A DNA stretch of 64,000 nucleotides from Phytophthora sp. 'mugwort'. Lineage: Eukaryota; Oomycota; Peronosporomycetes; Peronosporales; Peronosporaceae. Position 1 is the first letter of the stretch. Each line of letters starts with the position of its first letter. The notes below the pieces were generated by a model. It ran no database searches. It was not told the DNA's origin and saw only the letters and a list, made by a program, of their open reading frames with translations. Positions 1 through 11,935 of the stretch are shown here, one piece after another. Position numbers and translations under genes: made by a program. The stretch lies in NCBI GenBank assembly GCA_033558025.1, contig JAUCEF010000012.1, forward strand, positions 806,001 to 870,000, written 5' to 3'.

Positions 1-222
1 CTGGTCAGCCTGGGAGTTTTTGGTTGGTTTGTTTCAAGCAGGCAAGGAGATGCATACACGCCCCAAACTTGTAGAAAGCTCGGCAACCGTACCTCCTCAC
101 ACCTAAATCCACTTTCCACCCAACCACTGGCTGACCAAGGCGCTCCGTCCGATGGTTGTTTCGTTCGCCTTCCTCAGCATTCTTGGCGTTTTCGTGTGGG
201 TCTACCAGCCGCGTACATGATA

Positions 223-570
223 TTAACTTGGTGGTCCGCTGGAACCGCCCAACAGAAACTGCACGCTCTCCATCAGCTCGTTGCGAATACGAGATGGCTT
301 AACGTCTTTCTCCACCAGTCCGCGGATAGCAGCTTTCATTTCGAGGGATAGCTCCGTGCGCTTGACAGGGCCGCTGGAAGAAGCGTGATCCGCGTGTTGG
401 GTAAATGTAACATTGGCTCGTGCGGTCATAGCAAACGGTCTTGAGCTTGAATTTGCAAGCGGAACGAGCAGGAGAGCATGGCTCTGGCTTGCAGCAGTAG
501 ATTCGGTTCCGCAAGGGATGTTCGTCGACGTTGTTGGGGCAGACTGTACATCGCTTGAGCTGGCTTGCAA
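223..570 (-). pseudogene. possible N-terminal fragment of a MULE-type transposase
   Basis: A 115-codon open frame whose C-terminal half is an amphipathic segment containing VKPSRIRNELM. From memory, this type of segment sits in the N-terminal part of oomycete Mutator-like transposases, ahead of a tract ending in a basic R-x-T-K-L motif. An RTTKL is readable in another frame just downstream, which suggests a frameshift near 240. No catalytic residues are present and nothing recognisable follows toward position 1. It could instead be a chance frame. The family assignment is weak. Confidence 0.3.
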
Positions 571-2190
571 TCACTCACATCGGATACATGGAGTCGAGCT
601 TCCGGTTGATGCGCTTGTGGCCGCGAAGGTTGTTGATGAGACGCCAGTTATAGTGCGATGATATGGTCGTAGTGTTTCTGGGGTTTTGAGTTCTCCAAAC
701 TGAGCTCCCAGCTCAGTGTAGCGAGTCTCTAAGCACCAGTTAATTCACTCCAGCTATCGCTCCTGATTGGACGTTCCGCTTTAGGGGTATGTGTAAGGAG
801 GGACTTACAAGGCAGTCATCGAAACCTACAGCCCTCAGTGTATTGCCCAGTACAAAAGTCGATCTATCAGGCTTTTCGCACAGAAGTCAGTCGTTTTGGT
901 TCAAAAATAAAGCTCTCTCTCGCTGCGTCCTTGCAAGGAAAATATCCTAAGTTCGGCCCGCTTTAGTGCTCGGCTCGCTGGAAAGCTTGGTGCTGGGCCC
1001 GCCTCCGCAAATACCGCGCGGCCTTCCTTCGCGGGCACCCCGTGCGGGTTTGCTGGTCTACGCGCGCTCGCCTCCGCTCTCCTCCGATGGTCGTCTATGT
1101 GACTTCCACTCCCCTTTTTGAATTGGGCGCAGCACTCACTCTCGATTAATAGCTTGATTGCAGGGAGCTACAGTAAAGGGTGTAGACAGCCCAGGTCGCT
1201 AGCTGACGCCCCCAGTGGTTCTGTTCTGTCCTGGAGACGGATCAAATGCATTAGGGAGCAGCCCGTGCCATCAAGCAATTGCACTCAGCGGAGCCTATAA
1301 CGAAGAACGGCTTTGTCTCACGCTCTCTGCGCCGAGTGTTGTGTGCACCTCGAGCATTTGTCGACATTCATAACGCCGGTGTATTGGATTCCAGAACCCA
1401 GATTATCCGACAGCCTATTAGAAGTAATACATGTTTGCACCTTTGATAACCAATATTAACCATCCCACCCCCATCGTTTTTATAGGCTTTGTTCTACCAG
1501 TACCCAAAATCGATTGTCAAATTTGCGCGGTGTATCTTTTTACTACCGGTATTGATAGGTATAGCACTCGCTGCTTCTCGGCGGCGGTGATGCGGATAAC
1601 GCGGACTTGGGATGGCATCTGCGAGCGCGATACTATACTACAAAAGTATTGAATGGTTGAATTGTGAACCCTAGGGCATAGTTGTAGTGGCAACAACGTA
1701 TCAACGCCATCAGGACTAGTCTGCCAACTATCCCGTCTCTAACACCATCATTTCGTCTTTAGAACCATCAACAATATGCATTCCCCCTTTTACGCGGATT
1801 AACCCTTCAATGGGTTATGAGCCCAAGTAAGCATTAAGCGATGACTTTCCACATCTCATAGGCGCCGATGTATGGAAGACCCGCAATTGCCCAGACGTCA
1901 ACAAAAAACAAGTTTCAGCGTGGTGGAGTCTGACTACGATGGCGTCCCAAGCGCATGATACTGCCCACCATACGCCCTTTGAACGCTGTCAAGCAGCCTA
2001 TGAACACAAACGTCACGCCAAGAAATCTCAGCACATCAGCCAGCGTCTGCGACGCCTCTGGGAATTGACGGCGAAAACAAAAGCCATTATCATGAAGACA
2101 TTGGACAACACCCACGTTCCCAGATCAAGTATATCACGACACATTTAGCTTCATCTGCCATAAGTTTACACGTGCCGCCTTCTAAGCACC
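571..2190. other. stretch with no recognisable gene
   Basis: Only short, unconvincing frames occur on either strand. I saw no protein motif, tRNA or long repeat. The right-hand part (about 1920-2190) may be the decayed 5' end of the copia relic that follows, but no motif proves it. Confidence 0.5.
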
Positions 2191-2199
2191 CTCAACTCA

Positions 2200-3078
2200 T
2201 ACATTACTACTTGGTGGCGATCAAATACGAGAAGGGTTCAGATATTATACGATTATTTCTCATGCTGGAAAATCGCGATGAAAGCTGAAAGAAGCGAACG
2301 AACCAGTGATGGCGGAAGGTCAGAAGGCTACCTACCTGTTCCACTCCATGCTCAAGTCCTGGACGATTGACCTCTGCACCTAGAATGACCACCGTAAGCA
2401 TATATCATATGAGCACTGGAAGCAGAGCATCCAAGGTAAGGTCCGTGGCCTCCAGGCCCAAGCGCGCCACACCTTTACGCAAGAGCACCCGAGATGACGC
2501 GGTTAACGAGGATCTCGCTCTATTGGCTGCCTGACCTGCGCACACTGCTGCACGAACCGTGCAACCAATGTGTGACCATATAAACCACAGCATCCACCAA
2601 TGCTGTGGTCCGCAAAACGACTTACGGGAAGGTCGTATCAAATCTTGAACGGCACTCCCTATGAACTCCACATTCACAGGAGGAAACATGAAGAGAAACC
2701 ATCCGCGGTAAGAGCTGGAATTGGTGAAGCAACACTAACGACCACGATAATCTCTACCGCGAAGACAAGCCAAACAGAGGTGATGGTGACATTAAGCGGT
2801 CGTGATCGAGACCGAGCTAGATACCATTTACTCGACCATGACTACAAGAACAAAGCACACGGATGCAATCGCCGCGATGTCGGCCTGATCGCTTTTTACC
2901 ACTACAGACGACGTTTATGACCCGAGACAACGCGCAGATGTATCTCATCTGGACTATCGACTCCGGGTGTACGCGGCGAATGAGACGAACAAGCCCCAAT
3001 GGTTCACAGATATCACGGTTTCATCCCAGTTGGCGAACAAACACTATTAATAATGGATTTAGACGTGTTGCGATGTAA
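2200..3078 (+). mobile_element. Ty1/copia relic A: gag, zinc knuckle and protease
   Basis: The plus strand encodes pieces of a copia polyprotein in shifting frames. Around 2292-2380 is a gag segment with EANEPVMAEGQKATYLFHSM, ended by a TAG. Around 2565-2700 is a knuckle-like stretch (CDHINHSIHQC) followed by RRKHEEK. At about 2945-2975 is the protease active-site motif IDSGCTRRM, which in intact elements reads D-S-G-C-T-R-H-M. A frame change follows at once, after which NKPQWFTDIT continues the protease. Integrase and reverse transcriptase do not follow on this strand; the next recognisable sequence is a different copia relic on the minus strand. LTRs were not identified. Stops and frameshifts make it non-functional. 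Confidence 0.65.
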
Positions 3079-3539
3079 TTCACTAAATGCAGACAATCTT
3101 AGCGTTTAGTTTGTGGTGTGTCCCAGCGGTAGCGGAGCATGTTTTCTGTTTCAGCTTTGATCGGGAAATACGCCATATAACCGATCAGCGCTTCAGCACG
3201 AAGACTTAAGGTAATGAAACAGTACATTCCCGGGCCGTGTCTGAGTACTGCGACAGTGTGCTGTCGGCACATAGATTCTGGAGCGCGAACGTTTTGCAAC
3301 GTAAGCCGCGAGTCGATGAGCCAGCAATATGGCTTATCCTACGCAGGTTGCACCAACGACAAGACCCGGGTATATAGCGGTTTCACAATGTGAATGTATC
3401 AGCCTAGCCAAATAGATCGACCTTACGGAAGATGAACTGCGACTGTTGCAGATGCAGCCCCCCCTGTGCACGACTGTAGCCGATCTCCATTTCCAGCACG
3501 AATATTTATCATCATCATGAGGCGCATAACGCGGGACTT

Positions 3540-4150
3540 CTGGATGATGTCAGCTGCTTTTGACGACTGCACACCCTACTAGCAGACCATCAACGTAGAC
3601 GGACCAGCGCCTCACAAACAGGAACGTGTCACGCCGGCACAAAGCTAATCCCATCTCGTGAAAGACAGTCAAATCGTTTAGAACCACAACGCTGATGTTT
3701 GCTTAAGGCCATAAAGGCTGCGGAGCTCCTTGTACATCATCACATGATCAGTGCGCAACCCCAGAAGATGGTCATGAGATGACCTCCTCTAGGTCTCATC
3801 CAAGGAGGCCGTTTGCGTATCGAAGTGCTTGATGAAAGAATCCGCAAAGAGCTCTCGAAGCGGCAGAAGGCCGCGTATATCGTGGTAGTCAGTGTCGAAC
3901 GTTTCTGACCCCCCCCCCGCAGAGCGACAAGACGAGCCGTAAACTGTAAAATATCGCATCGCACGTTTCGTTTTTAAGGGCGGACACTTAAATCCAGCTG
4001 ATCACCTTCATTCCATGGGCCAGCGCATGATATCCCAAGCGTGGTTGCCGGAATGCAACCGCAGCTCTGCGTCGAATGGCTTTATTCGATTTGTCTGCGT
4101 CCGTTGACTCCATTGTTTTGCAATACGTGATGGGAACATGAGCTAAAGCG
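3540..4150 (-). pseudogene. copia relic B reverse transcriptase
   Basis: The start of the RT domain reads VPITYCKTMESTDADK at about 4100-4150, the region that opens copia RT. A middle portion with TDYHDI lies near 3880. Near 3710 is LRSLYGLKQ, the highly conserved copia motif. Near 3590 is VYVDGLLVG, where the catalytic YVDD has become YVDG, so the second metal-binding aspartate is lost. Several frames are used and stops occur between the motifs. It is inactive as read. Confidence 0.7.
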
Positions 4151-4544
4151 ACTTCATAGTTGTCGTCGATCCTCGGCCTTTGAGGATCAGGATCATCACC
4201 GCTGAGGGTGTCTACACCATCCGAAGTTTACCAGAGACGGGGCAGGGGGCATGGCAAGTTTCATGTAAGACTTATCGAAGCGATGTTATGGTCAGGCGAT
4301 TGTTCGACGGACGGCATCTCCATACTCGTTTTGTACCTCAGTTTCACGGCGCGCCAACGTCTGGGCGTCACAGCGATTCCGTCCTAGCACCACCGCTTCA
4401 CCCGGGAGGCACTTCAGCGCTCGTGCCCTTTGGCCCGTTCTTGGGGCTGAAGCTGCTCAATGGCCTGGCCCAACAACAAAGTCGAGGTGGTCAATAAATA
4501 ACCTCATTCGGTATTAGCGCCTTCGGCGATGTCTATCGGGTTAT

Positions 4545-4892
4545 TCACTGGAGCAGCATCAACACCATCCATACTGACATCAATGTCGCCAGTAGGGTCA
4601 GCGATTTCCGACATCCGTCAAGGTCATCGTCCACATGCATGGTCACTGGCAGATCATCATGCAGAGCCAGCGTCTGCATCATAGATGATAGGCACTTGCC
4701 CACGCTTATCATGAGACAGCCGGAAACGGGACGTTTCGAATTCCCAGTCTCGGGGAAGTTGTAGTTGTCGGTTAGACCAGCATCATGATGTAGGCCGTGT
4801 TCTAAATTTAGTAAAGCAAGTAGCGTTTGTCCACTTCTCTGAACCCACGGGAACACGCGAACGTGACCCAACGTTTGTGACTTCTCTTTCAC
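4545..4892 (-). pseudogene. copia relic B post-integrase linker
   Basis: A 115-codon frame lies between the integrase core and the reverse-transcriptase block of the same relic. Its position and an alternate-frame segment resembling the GYR-type linker of copia polyproteins support this. No catalytic motif is expected here. Identity depends mostly on position. Confidence 0.4.
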
Positions 4893-4962
4893 ACGATTTC
4901 AAACGGACTGGCATGGCGGCGCGCAGGGTTTGGGTTTCGGTTGGCGATATACACAGCCGTTA

Positions 4963-5723
4963 TCACTGCTTCGGTCCGCCAGCATATGTCCACTTGCTTT
5001 TAGGAGAGCGTACCCTCGCGCCTTCAACGATCGTGCAGTTCATCTGCTCGGCAAAATCACTTTGCTGGGGTGTATATGGTGTAGTCGTTTGACGCACGGT
5101 GCCGTGTCTCATGCAAAACTTTCCAACGTTGTTGCTCGGGTATTCACCATCATTGTCGGTGTGCAGTCGCGTCAGCTTCGCGCATGTTGGCGCCTCGGCG
5201 AGTTGGCGAAACTCTTCGAAACACTTAGAGACTTCCGAATTGGCCTTCAACATGTAGACCGAGACGCATCTAGAGAAGCCATCCATGAACGCGACTACAA
5301 AGCGAACTCCAACCCTAGCGTTTGGCGCTATGAGGTCCATCACGTCGCACCATCCAGTGTTTATCTTAGATTGGATTCCCTATCGATGGGAGAACGGGCG
5401 CAGCCATGTTGCCGCAGTCACAGCTCCTAAAAATCAAAACTCCGTCTGGCACTCTCCGTCGTCATGCCAAGCACAGCACCGACCAACCTCGACACCGCAT
5501 GCGAGGAAGCGAGGGATGCTCTAGTCGTGCTTGCTGTTTTACCTTGGCCTCGGCAAAGGCTACGACCCCGTCCGCCCTCGCGTCTTGCAATACGTGGATG
5601 TCCGATATTACGTGAGCGTCCCAGACATACATTGGACACCACGTTTTTCTTGTTAACGATGGTACAGAAATCATCATCGAAGACAACCACCAGGTTAAAG
5701 CAGGGATCGTCGCCTGCGCTCAC
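4963..5723 (-). pseudogene. copia relic B pre-integrase and integrase core
   Basis: The block at 4963-5343 is a clear retroviral-type integrase core. It has an aspartate in FMDGFSR, a second in LHTDNDGEY about 60 residues later, and the QTTTPYTPQQSDFAEQMN segment that holds the catalytic glutamate (AEQMN, normally AERMN). This is the D-D-E arrangement that joins element cDNA to host DNA. Upstream, at 5427-5723, a more damaged stretch corresponds to the pre-integrase region, with the expected HHCC residues not clearly preserved. Frames change near 5400 and stops interrupt, so no active enzyme can be made. Confidence 0.75.
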
Positions 5724-5749
5724 ACCAAACGCTTAGAGCCGCTTGCACA

Positions 5750-6080
5750 GATGCACACGAATGTGCAATTTCGGTTTTATGAAGAAACCGCGCTGCGTTT
5801 CCCTCGCTTGGATCGCCGAAGTGGCCTCCCGAATTACGGATTGATATGTCGGGCCGGGCAGTTGACCAGCACGGCCAGCGTCTCGAGGTCAGCGGCTTTC
5901 CACTCCGCAGTTCCTTGCAGAGCGGGCTCCTCTGATATGAGCAAGACGTGGCCGAGCAGATCGTTTCGTGCGAGGGTCATCCAGGCGTTGGTCTCCCAGA
6001 GGAAGTACTTGTCGTCCCGAAAGCCGTCGTTGGGTCCGGCATTCTCGGGCCCATAACCGCTAGAAAGGCGCTTCTTGGGC
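5750..6080 (-). pseudogene. copia relic B gag fragment
   Basis: A minus-strand frame carries FRDDKYFLWE, then NAWMTLARNDLLGH and AEWKAADLETLAVLV. This order matches the N-terminal gag domain of Ty1/copia elements, where a W-containing segment is followed by an ARKDL-type helix. The frame then shifts near 5870 and continues as an I-R-E-A-T containing helix. The assignment rests on family resemblance known to me; there is no intact start or zinc knuckle. Confidence 0.6.
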
Positions 6081-7330
6081 TTGGGTCGAATTGGGAAAGA
6101 GCGTTATTCGTGAATTGGCTATTTTGCTGCTGTTACGGGCCCTGGTTCGGTCCCAGCTTTCGGCTGCAATCACTCTGGCAACTTCAAACATCAAGTTACC
6201 ATATCTAACCTACCGAATAGCTACCTGTCCCATACACACAATGTGGTCAGCGCGACGCTGGCTACAGTCCGGGGTTTGCCAAGGATCGGGCTTCCAGCAT
6301 TACTGAGGCCCATTCTCAACAGGCTCATGCGACCGCGTCCGAATGGGTGGCGTTACCGTATCGGCGCATGCATTCAAGAAAAATATAGTCGCTCATCCGG
6401 CGAATTCTGCGCATGCGCTCAAACTAACGCACATGGCGGCTAAGACACTCATGATTCGATCAAGGCTCGGTCGCCCCTCCCCTACTAGAACAGGAATGCT
6501 TCAAACATGCGTACGTTGACAGACTGGTGGTAGCTGTCACAACAATCGAGTTATCACAGGGACTATTCGAGTACCGCATAACAGAACTCATAGTTCGCAC
6601 CCAACCTGCATCGAAATCGTACGTTTGAGGCTCCAAAACAAATAGATTGCATCTGGTAACTGAATAGCGGGCTCAGGTCAAACGACTGGCGTTCCTGCGA
6701 GTGGCTTGCGACAAGAACAAGTTCATTAATCACGGAGGCGGGGCGGCGGCTTCCTTTGAGCTCAGGGTTGGACTGACCGAGCCGCGAATTCAGGGGGGGG
6801 GGGGGGCTGGGTGTCCTATCAGAGTTGTCGCCTTACAAAAGGTTAATACCCCTATCCATCCAACACGAGAATGTGAGCGCTGCGTTGATTCTACTATCAT
6901 ACTGCTGCTATTACTACTCTGACTTGCGCTATTTGTGCCCTGCAGGTCATTTTGACGGCATACCACTGTAACTTAAAAACGAAACGGAAAACATCCGCGG
7001 ATGAACGGGGGTTCGATTTCCCCCAGTAGTCTGAACCAAGCGCGACGTTGACCAGCTCGATGAAGTGCGACTTTCATCAAGAGGCGTGGTACGCAGCGGC
7101 TTTAATCGAGGGGCACGGTACGGAAGGTGTCGCACCAATGGTCGTGTCAATGGCATCTACAGCCTGATATATCAGTTTGAAGGGTCGTCTATTTTAAGGG
7201 TAACACTGTTCAAAACTTCTTCTTTTTTTTGCACTACAGTGTCCTTCCGCGGGTCAATTGGTGTAGTGGCACGCATTGTTGCTGCATAAAGCGAATTAGC
7301 TCGCCCTAATTTGGCTCGGAGCCTGATTCT
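6081..7330. other. stretch with no recognisable gene
   Basis: No coding motif was recognised on either strand. A run of 12 or more G lies near 6794-6806. Part of the left end may be 5' leader or LTR of copia relic B, but no repeat partner was found in the window. Confidence 0.5.
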
Positions 7331-7339
7331 TCGATATGA

Positions 7340-8689
7340 TCCGGTGATGTTACTTGAAGCAGTCATGCCTTCTTGAGCACACCAGCAATCATAGCAGTAG
7401 TTAGTGATAGCCATGAATGCTTGATCCACCGGATGGCGTCTGGTCTTGAGGGCGCCGTCATCTTGAACAGCGACCCGCGACTTGACGAGCGAACTTAAGC
7501 TAGAAGAAACAATATCCATTGTTTGAGTAGGTGCTCTTGAGTGGATGATTCCAGGACATATCGGCCGGCTGACACACGTATGTGTAGCCTGGAGGGGCCT
7601 TCATTAGCCCAACGTTCAGGAGCCTAGCACAGATCAACACATCGTAGCGCCAATGCCCCGAAAAGTCATTCTACAAAAGCAACATGGGCTTATGCATGTT
7701 TTCTCTGCGGCCAAAAAGGTAAGAGAGAATTTCGATGGACAGCTCTCTGTTCCTCCATCCAGCTCCGTTAACATAGATTCGGATACCCACCTGCTCTTCT
7801 GGCAGCTCGTTCCAGAGCAGTCGACCAAATCCATGGCGAAGAACAGCGTTGTCTCGGCAATCTTTAATGGCTGGGTATTAAAGACGAGAAAGGGGGCGCC
7901 TTGTTTTCATCACTATAAGCTAGCAGCATCGTAACTCGTTTCTTGGATTTCCCGACGCATTTTGCCCACACCGTCTTCGCCCCCACGGTGTTGACCGTGG
8001 CCGTCGGGACATATTCGTATTTTTTTCCCACCTATACAGCGAGCGTTAGAACTTATAAACCAATTCAAAGCATAATGCGTCGCACCTGTCTGGTCGGCAT
8101 TGTAGACCTTGGTAATTTTGATCTCCTTCATTTTGGCACAAACTTGGCGACTGGACCCTGCCCGCTTCTCACGGGAGTCTTCCGGTGTCGTCTGCCCCTC
8201 CCTTGTTCAACAGCGGATCGTTAACTTGCGCCGACGCAGGAAGCGCTTCCGCCGTGACCAGGACCCTGTGAAAGCGGCGCGAGAAAGCCCTGTAGCAGCG
8301 TAGAGGTCGCGCGCTTGCAACTTCAAAATCAGCCCCGTCACGGACACACTATCTGCTCGGAGGTCGTTTACCCACCTCACGAGCTACTCCTCCGCCGCTT
8401 CGGGTAGGGTAGCACACATTCAACGGGACCTGCAGCGGTAATGGCTACCTAAGCCCGCTGCGCACTTAGTCTCAATTTGTCTGCGATTGGCCTTCCACGA
8501 GTAGCAAAGACGCTTTTTAGATCTCATATGGACACGAACTAGACCTGGATAGAATTGCCTTATCGTTTCCTCCATGCTATGGTACTCGAGAAACCTTAGC
8601 ACACGCAACTTGAAGCAGTAGGATACCGCCATTCGTTTGTATATTTTGGCTTTGAAGCCATTTCCGTAGTTCTCATTCTCCCGGTGCAA
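7340..8689 (-). pseudogene. pogo-like DDE transposase relic
   Basis: Reading from 8689 down, the parts of a pogo-type transposase appear in order. First is an N-terminal helix-turn-helix region (LEYHSMEETI, then RRQIE). A CENP-B-like second helical domain follows in another frame (LVRWVNDLRADSVSVTG, then RRKRFLRRRKLTIR). The first catalytic aspartate is in KVYNADQTG near 8100. The second is in LLLNDFSGHW near 7680 (with a stop just before N). Downstream come APPGYTYVCQPADMSWN near 7570 and a C-terminal helix. At least four frame changes and several stops show decay. The enzyme would cut and paste DNA at TA sites. Terminal inverted repeats were not found. Confidence 0.75.
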
Positions 8690-9689
8690 GGCATGGTGCA
8701 GGGCGTGGATAACGAGTTGCAGATGGGGCCTTGGCGCGAAAATTGATCCTTGTGTGAATCTGGCGCGGGCACTGCTTAAGTCTACAGCCTAGAAGACTGG
8801 TTTCGGAGAGCTATGACTTATAACCTTCAATTCAAGGTAAAGCGTTACAACTTATAGTGTACTAGCTGGTGATCGGCTAGTCGAAGGTGCGAAATATGAG
8901 ATATCTGCAAATTATGTGTTTTGGTAGGCTTTTACCTATTGTACATGCAGTAATGTGGGCTACAACTAGTTGCTTTCAATTTCCCCAGAACTAATCGCGA
9001 GATGGAGTATGCTACTGATGGGTTTCGTCTGTCAGCATTGATGTTGCAATGCCTATGTTTTTTTTTTTTTTTTTTTGATCTAATTGGCGTCCGATACGGA
9101 TACCGCGCAGTACCGAATGCGGGCGAGATATGTCATTTCCTGGAGCGTTATTTGAGATTCAAATTTGTTGACCGCAGATTACTACAATGTCGTGTCGCTT
9201 TCCGGGTGGGAGAAACGATTCCGTGGCATTTATATAGTTTTCACTAAGCAAAAAAAGAATTTAATAACCAAGGCTAATATTTGTTGTCAGATATAGCAAT
9301 CGTGAGTTGTGTTGCGTCTGTTTAACCAAGCGCAGACAGATGGTCGGCCTGAGAGAGACATTTGCATTCTTCCCCCTGAGTCAGAGCCGAATTCATGCGG
9401 AAATTGGATGTGGTCTGCTGGTAAACAAGTCATATAAATTGAAGAGACCTCTTTGCGTTAGTCTCTGGAAAAACCCTTCATGTGGTACACGCTTGTACTA
9501 CCTTTGGTTCGAAATGGTGGATATGTTCGGACAAAGGTTAATACAACGCAGCCGCTAAGCTTCGTAGACGACTTCAAATTGGATAGAAAGAAGCGTGTGT
9601 GTTTCAGCTATTGGTGCCTATTTCGATAGGCTTTGAAAGCCGCCTCAGTTCAGAGTTAAAAGTCTGACAGTAGGCCCTTTCGTGCTGTT
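8690..9689. other. stretch with no recognisable gene
   Basis: No motif was recognised on either strand. A T-run of about 17 lies near 9058-9076. Short frames at 9002-9247 and 9307-9558 match nothing I know. Confidence 0.5.
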
Positions 9690-10450
9690 CATTTACCAAC
9701 TTCCAACCACACCAGCTTCCCCGACGCCCCCACCCTCGTTATTCCCAACCTCGCTGATCTGCAACGACGCTCCGTGTTCGACGATCTCCTAAAAGGCAGT
9801 GTGGATGGCGTTCTACCTCATGAAGCACTGGCGGCCGCGATTAGCGATTTACAGGGCGGCCATCCGCAATTGGCTAGATCTGGACATGATAGCGCGTCAG
9901 CGTCAAAGCTGGGGTGGTGGGAGGTGAGTGTGAAAGCCGAATCTAGAAGAAGTCCGGCAGAGTGAAGACGGATCGGCTGAAATTGCTTCGAAACTATAAT
10001 TTCTCTCAATTGAAGACCGTTCAGTTGAACGGCGTGCTGCCAAGGATGCAGGAGGTTCTCGTCGTCTGTGCGGTCGTTGTTGAGCGAGAAAGTTCTGACG
10101 AGGGTTAAGGCTCGCATCCATCCAGCCTTGATGAAGAGAACAACCTCACAAGAATCGAGCATGTTCTGTCATTTATCAACGAATCGACCATCAATTTTGA
10201 AGTGATGGACAAAATGTGGTCCACGTGGACGGGAAGTGGTTCTATGAGGATAACGACAAGCTCAGCTACTTGCTTTTCCTGGGGAGGAGCTTCCGCAACG
10301 ATGCCGAAAAGGAAAGTGCTACATTTTCTGCATCGGACGACATTAACGCTCTTAGGGGCACACCGGGAGAACCGTTAGGGAGCACTGAGCTGGGGAGCAT
10401 TGGAGCAGAGAATGACGTACACATGGCGTTAGTCCCCATCATACGATAAG
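9690..10450 (+). pseudogene. Tc1/mariner-like transposase fragment
   Basis: At 9740-9850 a plus-strand frame gives NLADLQRRSVFDDLL, then GVLPHEALAAA, the helix-turn-helix opening of an oomycete Tc1-like transposase. After frameshifts, the stretch IEHVLSFINEST leads to MVHVDGKWFYED near 10216. There the first catalytic aspartate sits in V-H-V-D-x-K-W-F, a hallmark of this family. The remaining catalytic aspartates were not found, so the 3' half is missing or beyond recognition. It is a truncated, frameshifted copy. Confidence 0.6.
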
Positions 10451-11430
10451 CTTCAAACCCAAACAACCAATGCAATGAAGTAATAAGCACATCTATCGGG
10501 GAGAGAATATATCTAATCGTCTAGTTCCCCAAAGCCGGCATACTCCCATGGGCGCGGGTGGAAAAATATATGTTGGAACTCCTCACCGTCTTGGTGGTGT
10601 AGCTCTTGATAAGAGATTGCTGGTGGACCAGCACTTGCACTTGGCGTCACAGTCTTGCACTCGGCAAGTTCGAAACTGGAAGGATCTCGGCGTGTGCTGT
10701 TGGCGCCGTGCCCAGATTTATGGGGGCGGCGTTGCTCCTTAACTCGCCGTCGTTTTGCCGTTGTATAGGCTCCAGCGCTCCAGCATTTCCGCTCCTATAA
10801 TACATTCCGATTTCAGTGGTTTGAACTGTGGCATTCACGCAGCAGTATTGATTTTCTGTTCCTCTGTAACGTTGTAGTAGAAGTCTATATGCCGCAAGAA
10901 GCCATCAGCACATCGCAAGTTTCTCGTAACTCTCATCTAAACGAGCAGTTCGTTGTATTGCAATTAGTTGTCGCCGGAGAGACGCAGGCGCTCATCAAGG
11001 CAACAATAACATCAGACGTTATGCATTATGTCTCGCAGCTGCTAGAGAAGAACAAGCTGAAAATGAACTGTATGAACGGTAGAATATTAATCGGGTCGGT
11101 TGCGGGCCTGGTTATGTACCGGGTCAGCCGAACCCCGACCCAGATCCATAGATATAATCAGCGAAGATAATCGTCCCGCCAGGCCCGACCCAAACCCATA
11201 ACCGATAAATACCAAACTCAAACTCATACTGTATTGATACCGGTAGAAACCGTTTGACCGCGCCTCAAATCGTTTGCGCGCATCTGCTCACTTTGGAAAT
11301 AGCCCCCTCTCGAAGAACTGAGTTTCCAGTACTGCCGCCATGTGGATTTCAAGTCTCCGTGCTGTCGTTATCACCCCCAATCATCGCGGAACTTCTCGCC
11401 GAGGCAAAGTAGCGTTCTTACGTTCCTGTC
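10451..11430. other. stretch with no recognisable gene
   Basis: The plus-strand frame 10889-11170 (93 codons) matches no family I know. Around 11090-11215 the DNA is rich in GGGTCGG-type words on both strands. A 25-bp word shared with the 57-kb region lies at 11285-11309. Confidence 0.45.
11285..11309 (+). repeat. 25-bp word shared with 57369-57393
   Basis: This word and the one at 57369-57393 differ at one base, in the same orientation. A short A-A-C-C-G-x-T-T-G-A-like block precedes both at similar distance. This suggests related leader or terminal sequence of one transposon family, but the element itself was not defined. Confidence 0.5.
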
Positions 11431-11439
11431 TTCAAGTAG

Positions 11440-11935
11440 ATGGGCGGTAAAGAGCCGGACATGGATCGCCTGCAGTCGCGCCTGCCGAAAGACTCGAAAA
11501 AGCTGTCGGACGCAATGAAACTCCTGTATCAGGAGCTACGCTACATGGTTCAGTCGCACGACAGGAATATGTCCCGACGGTGTATTCGTTCATGCAAGTC
11601 GAATGAGAACGGTATTGAGCAACCTCCACACCAGTATTACACAACCAAGCAATTTCCAAGGTTACCGACAAGTATCTAGATACGATTCCCAGCAGCATTA
11701 TCGTTGCGTTGGAAGCTGGAACGCGTCTTAATTTGTTCAACGGATGATTTACTACGGCTGATCGCTCCAGGGAACAGGTGGTGGAGCTTCAACCCTGGTG
11801 GTGTCTTTTGTTCCGCGGCGACCTGGTTCATTGCGGAATGCCTTACAACCAAGTCAACTACCGTCTGCATTGCTACGTGACGCTCCACGGAGTCGAGTTC
11901 GAGCCTGATATCGTCAACGAGACAGAGTTCAACTA
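11440..11935 (+). pseudogene. fragment resembling a 2-oxoglutarate/Fe(II) oxygenase-like beta-helix protein
   Basis: The open frame at 11440-11679 is followed, after a frame change, by SSIIVALEAGTRLNLFNG and then VELQPWWCLLFRGDLVHCG, PYNQVNYRLHCYV and EPDIV, ending in TAA near 11935. The pattern of F-R-G-D-x-x-H-C-G followed about 12 residues later by N-Y-R-x-H matches the C-terminal half of the double-stranded beta-helix fold of 2-oxoglutarate oxygenases, where His binds iron and Arg binds the co-substrate. I recall repeated oomycete hypothetical proteins of this shape, sometimes with C2H2 fingers after it, but no finger is seen here. A TGA after LNLFNG and the frame change mark it as broken. 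Its function is not known. Confidence 0.5.

Larger units (their letters stand above)
3099..6080 (-). mobile_element. Ty1/copia relic B: gag to reverse transcriptase
   Basis: Reading from 6080 downward, the minus strand gives copia domains in the canonical order gag, pre-integrase, integrase, linker, reverse transcriptase, with a doubtful RNase H remainder at 3099-3299. Each block lies in a different frame with stops between them, so this is an old inactive copy. The gag differs from that of the plus-strand relic at 2200-3078, so these are two separate insertions meeting near 3.08 kb. LTRs and target-site duplications were not recognised. Confidence 0.75.

Noticed and set aside
11090..11215. 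Inverted repeat built of GGGTCGG words
   Set aside because: The words occur on both strands but in a different order in each half, so no extended stem or terminal repeat could be aligned.
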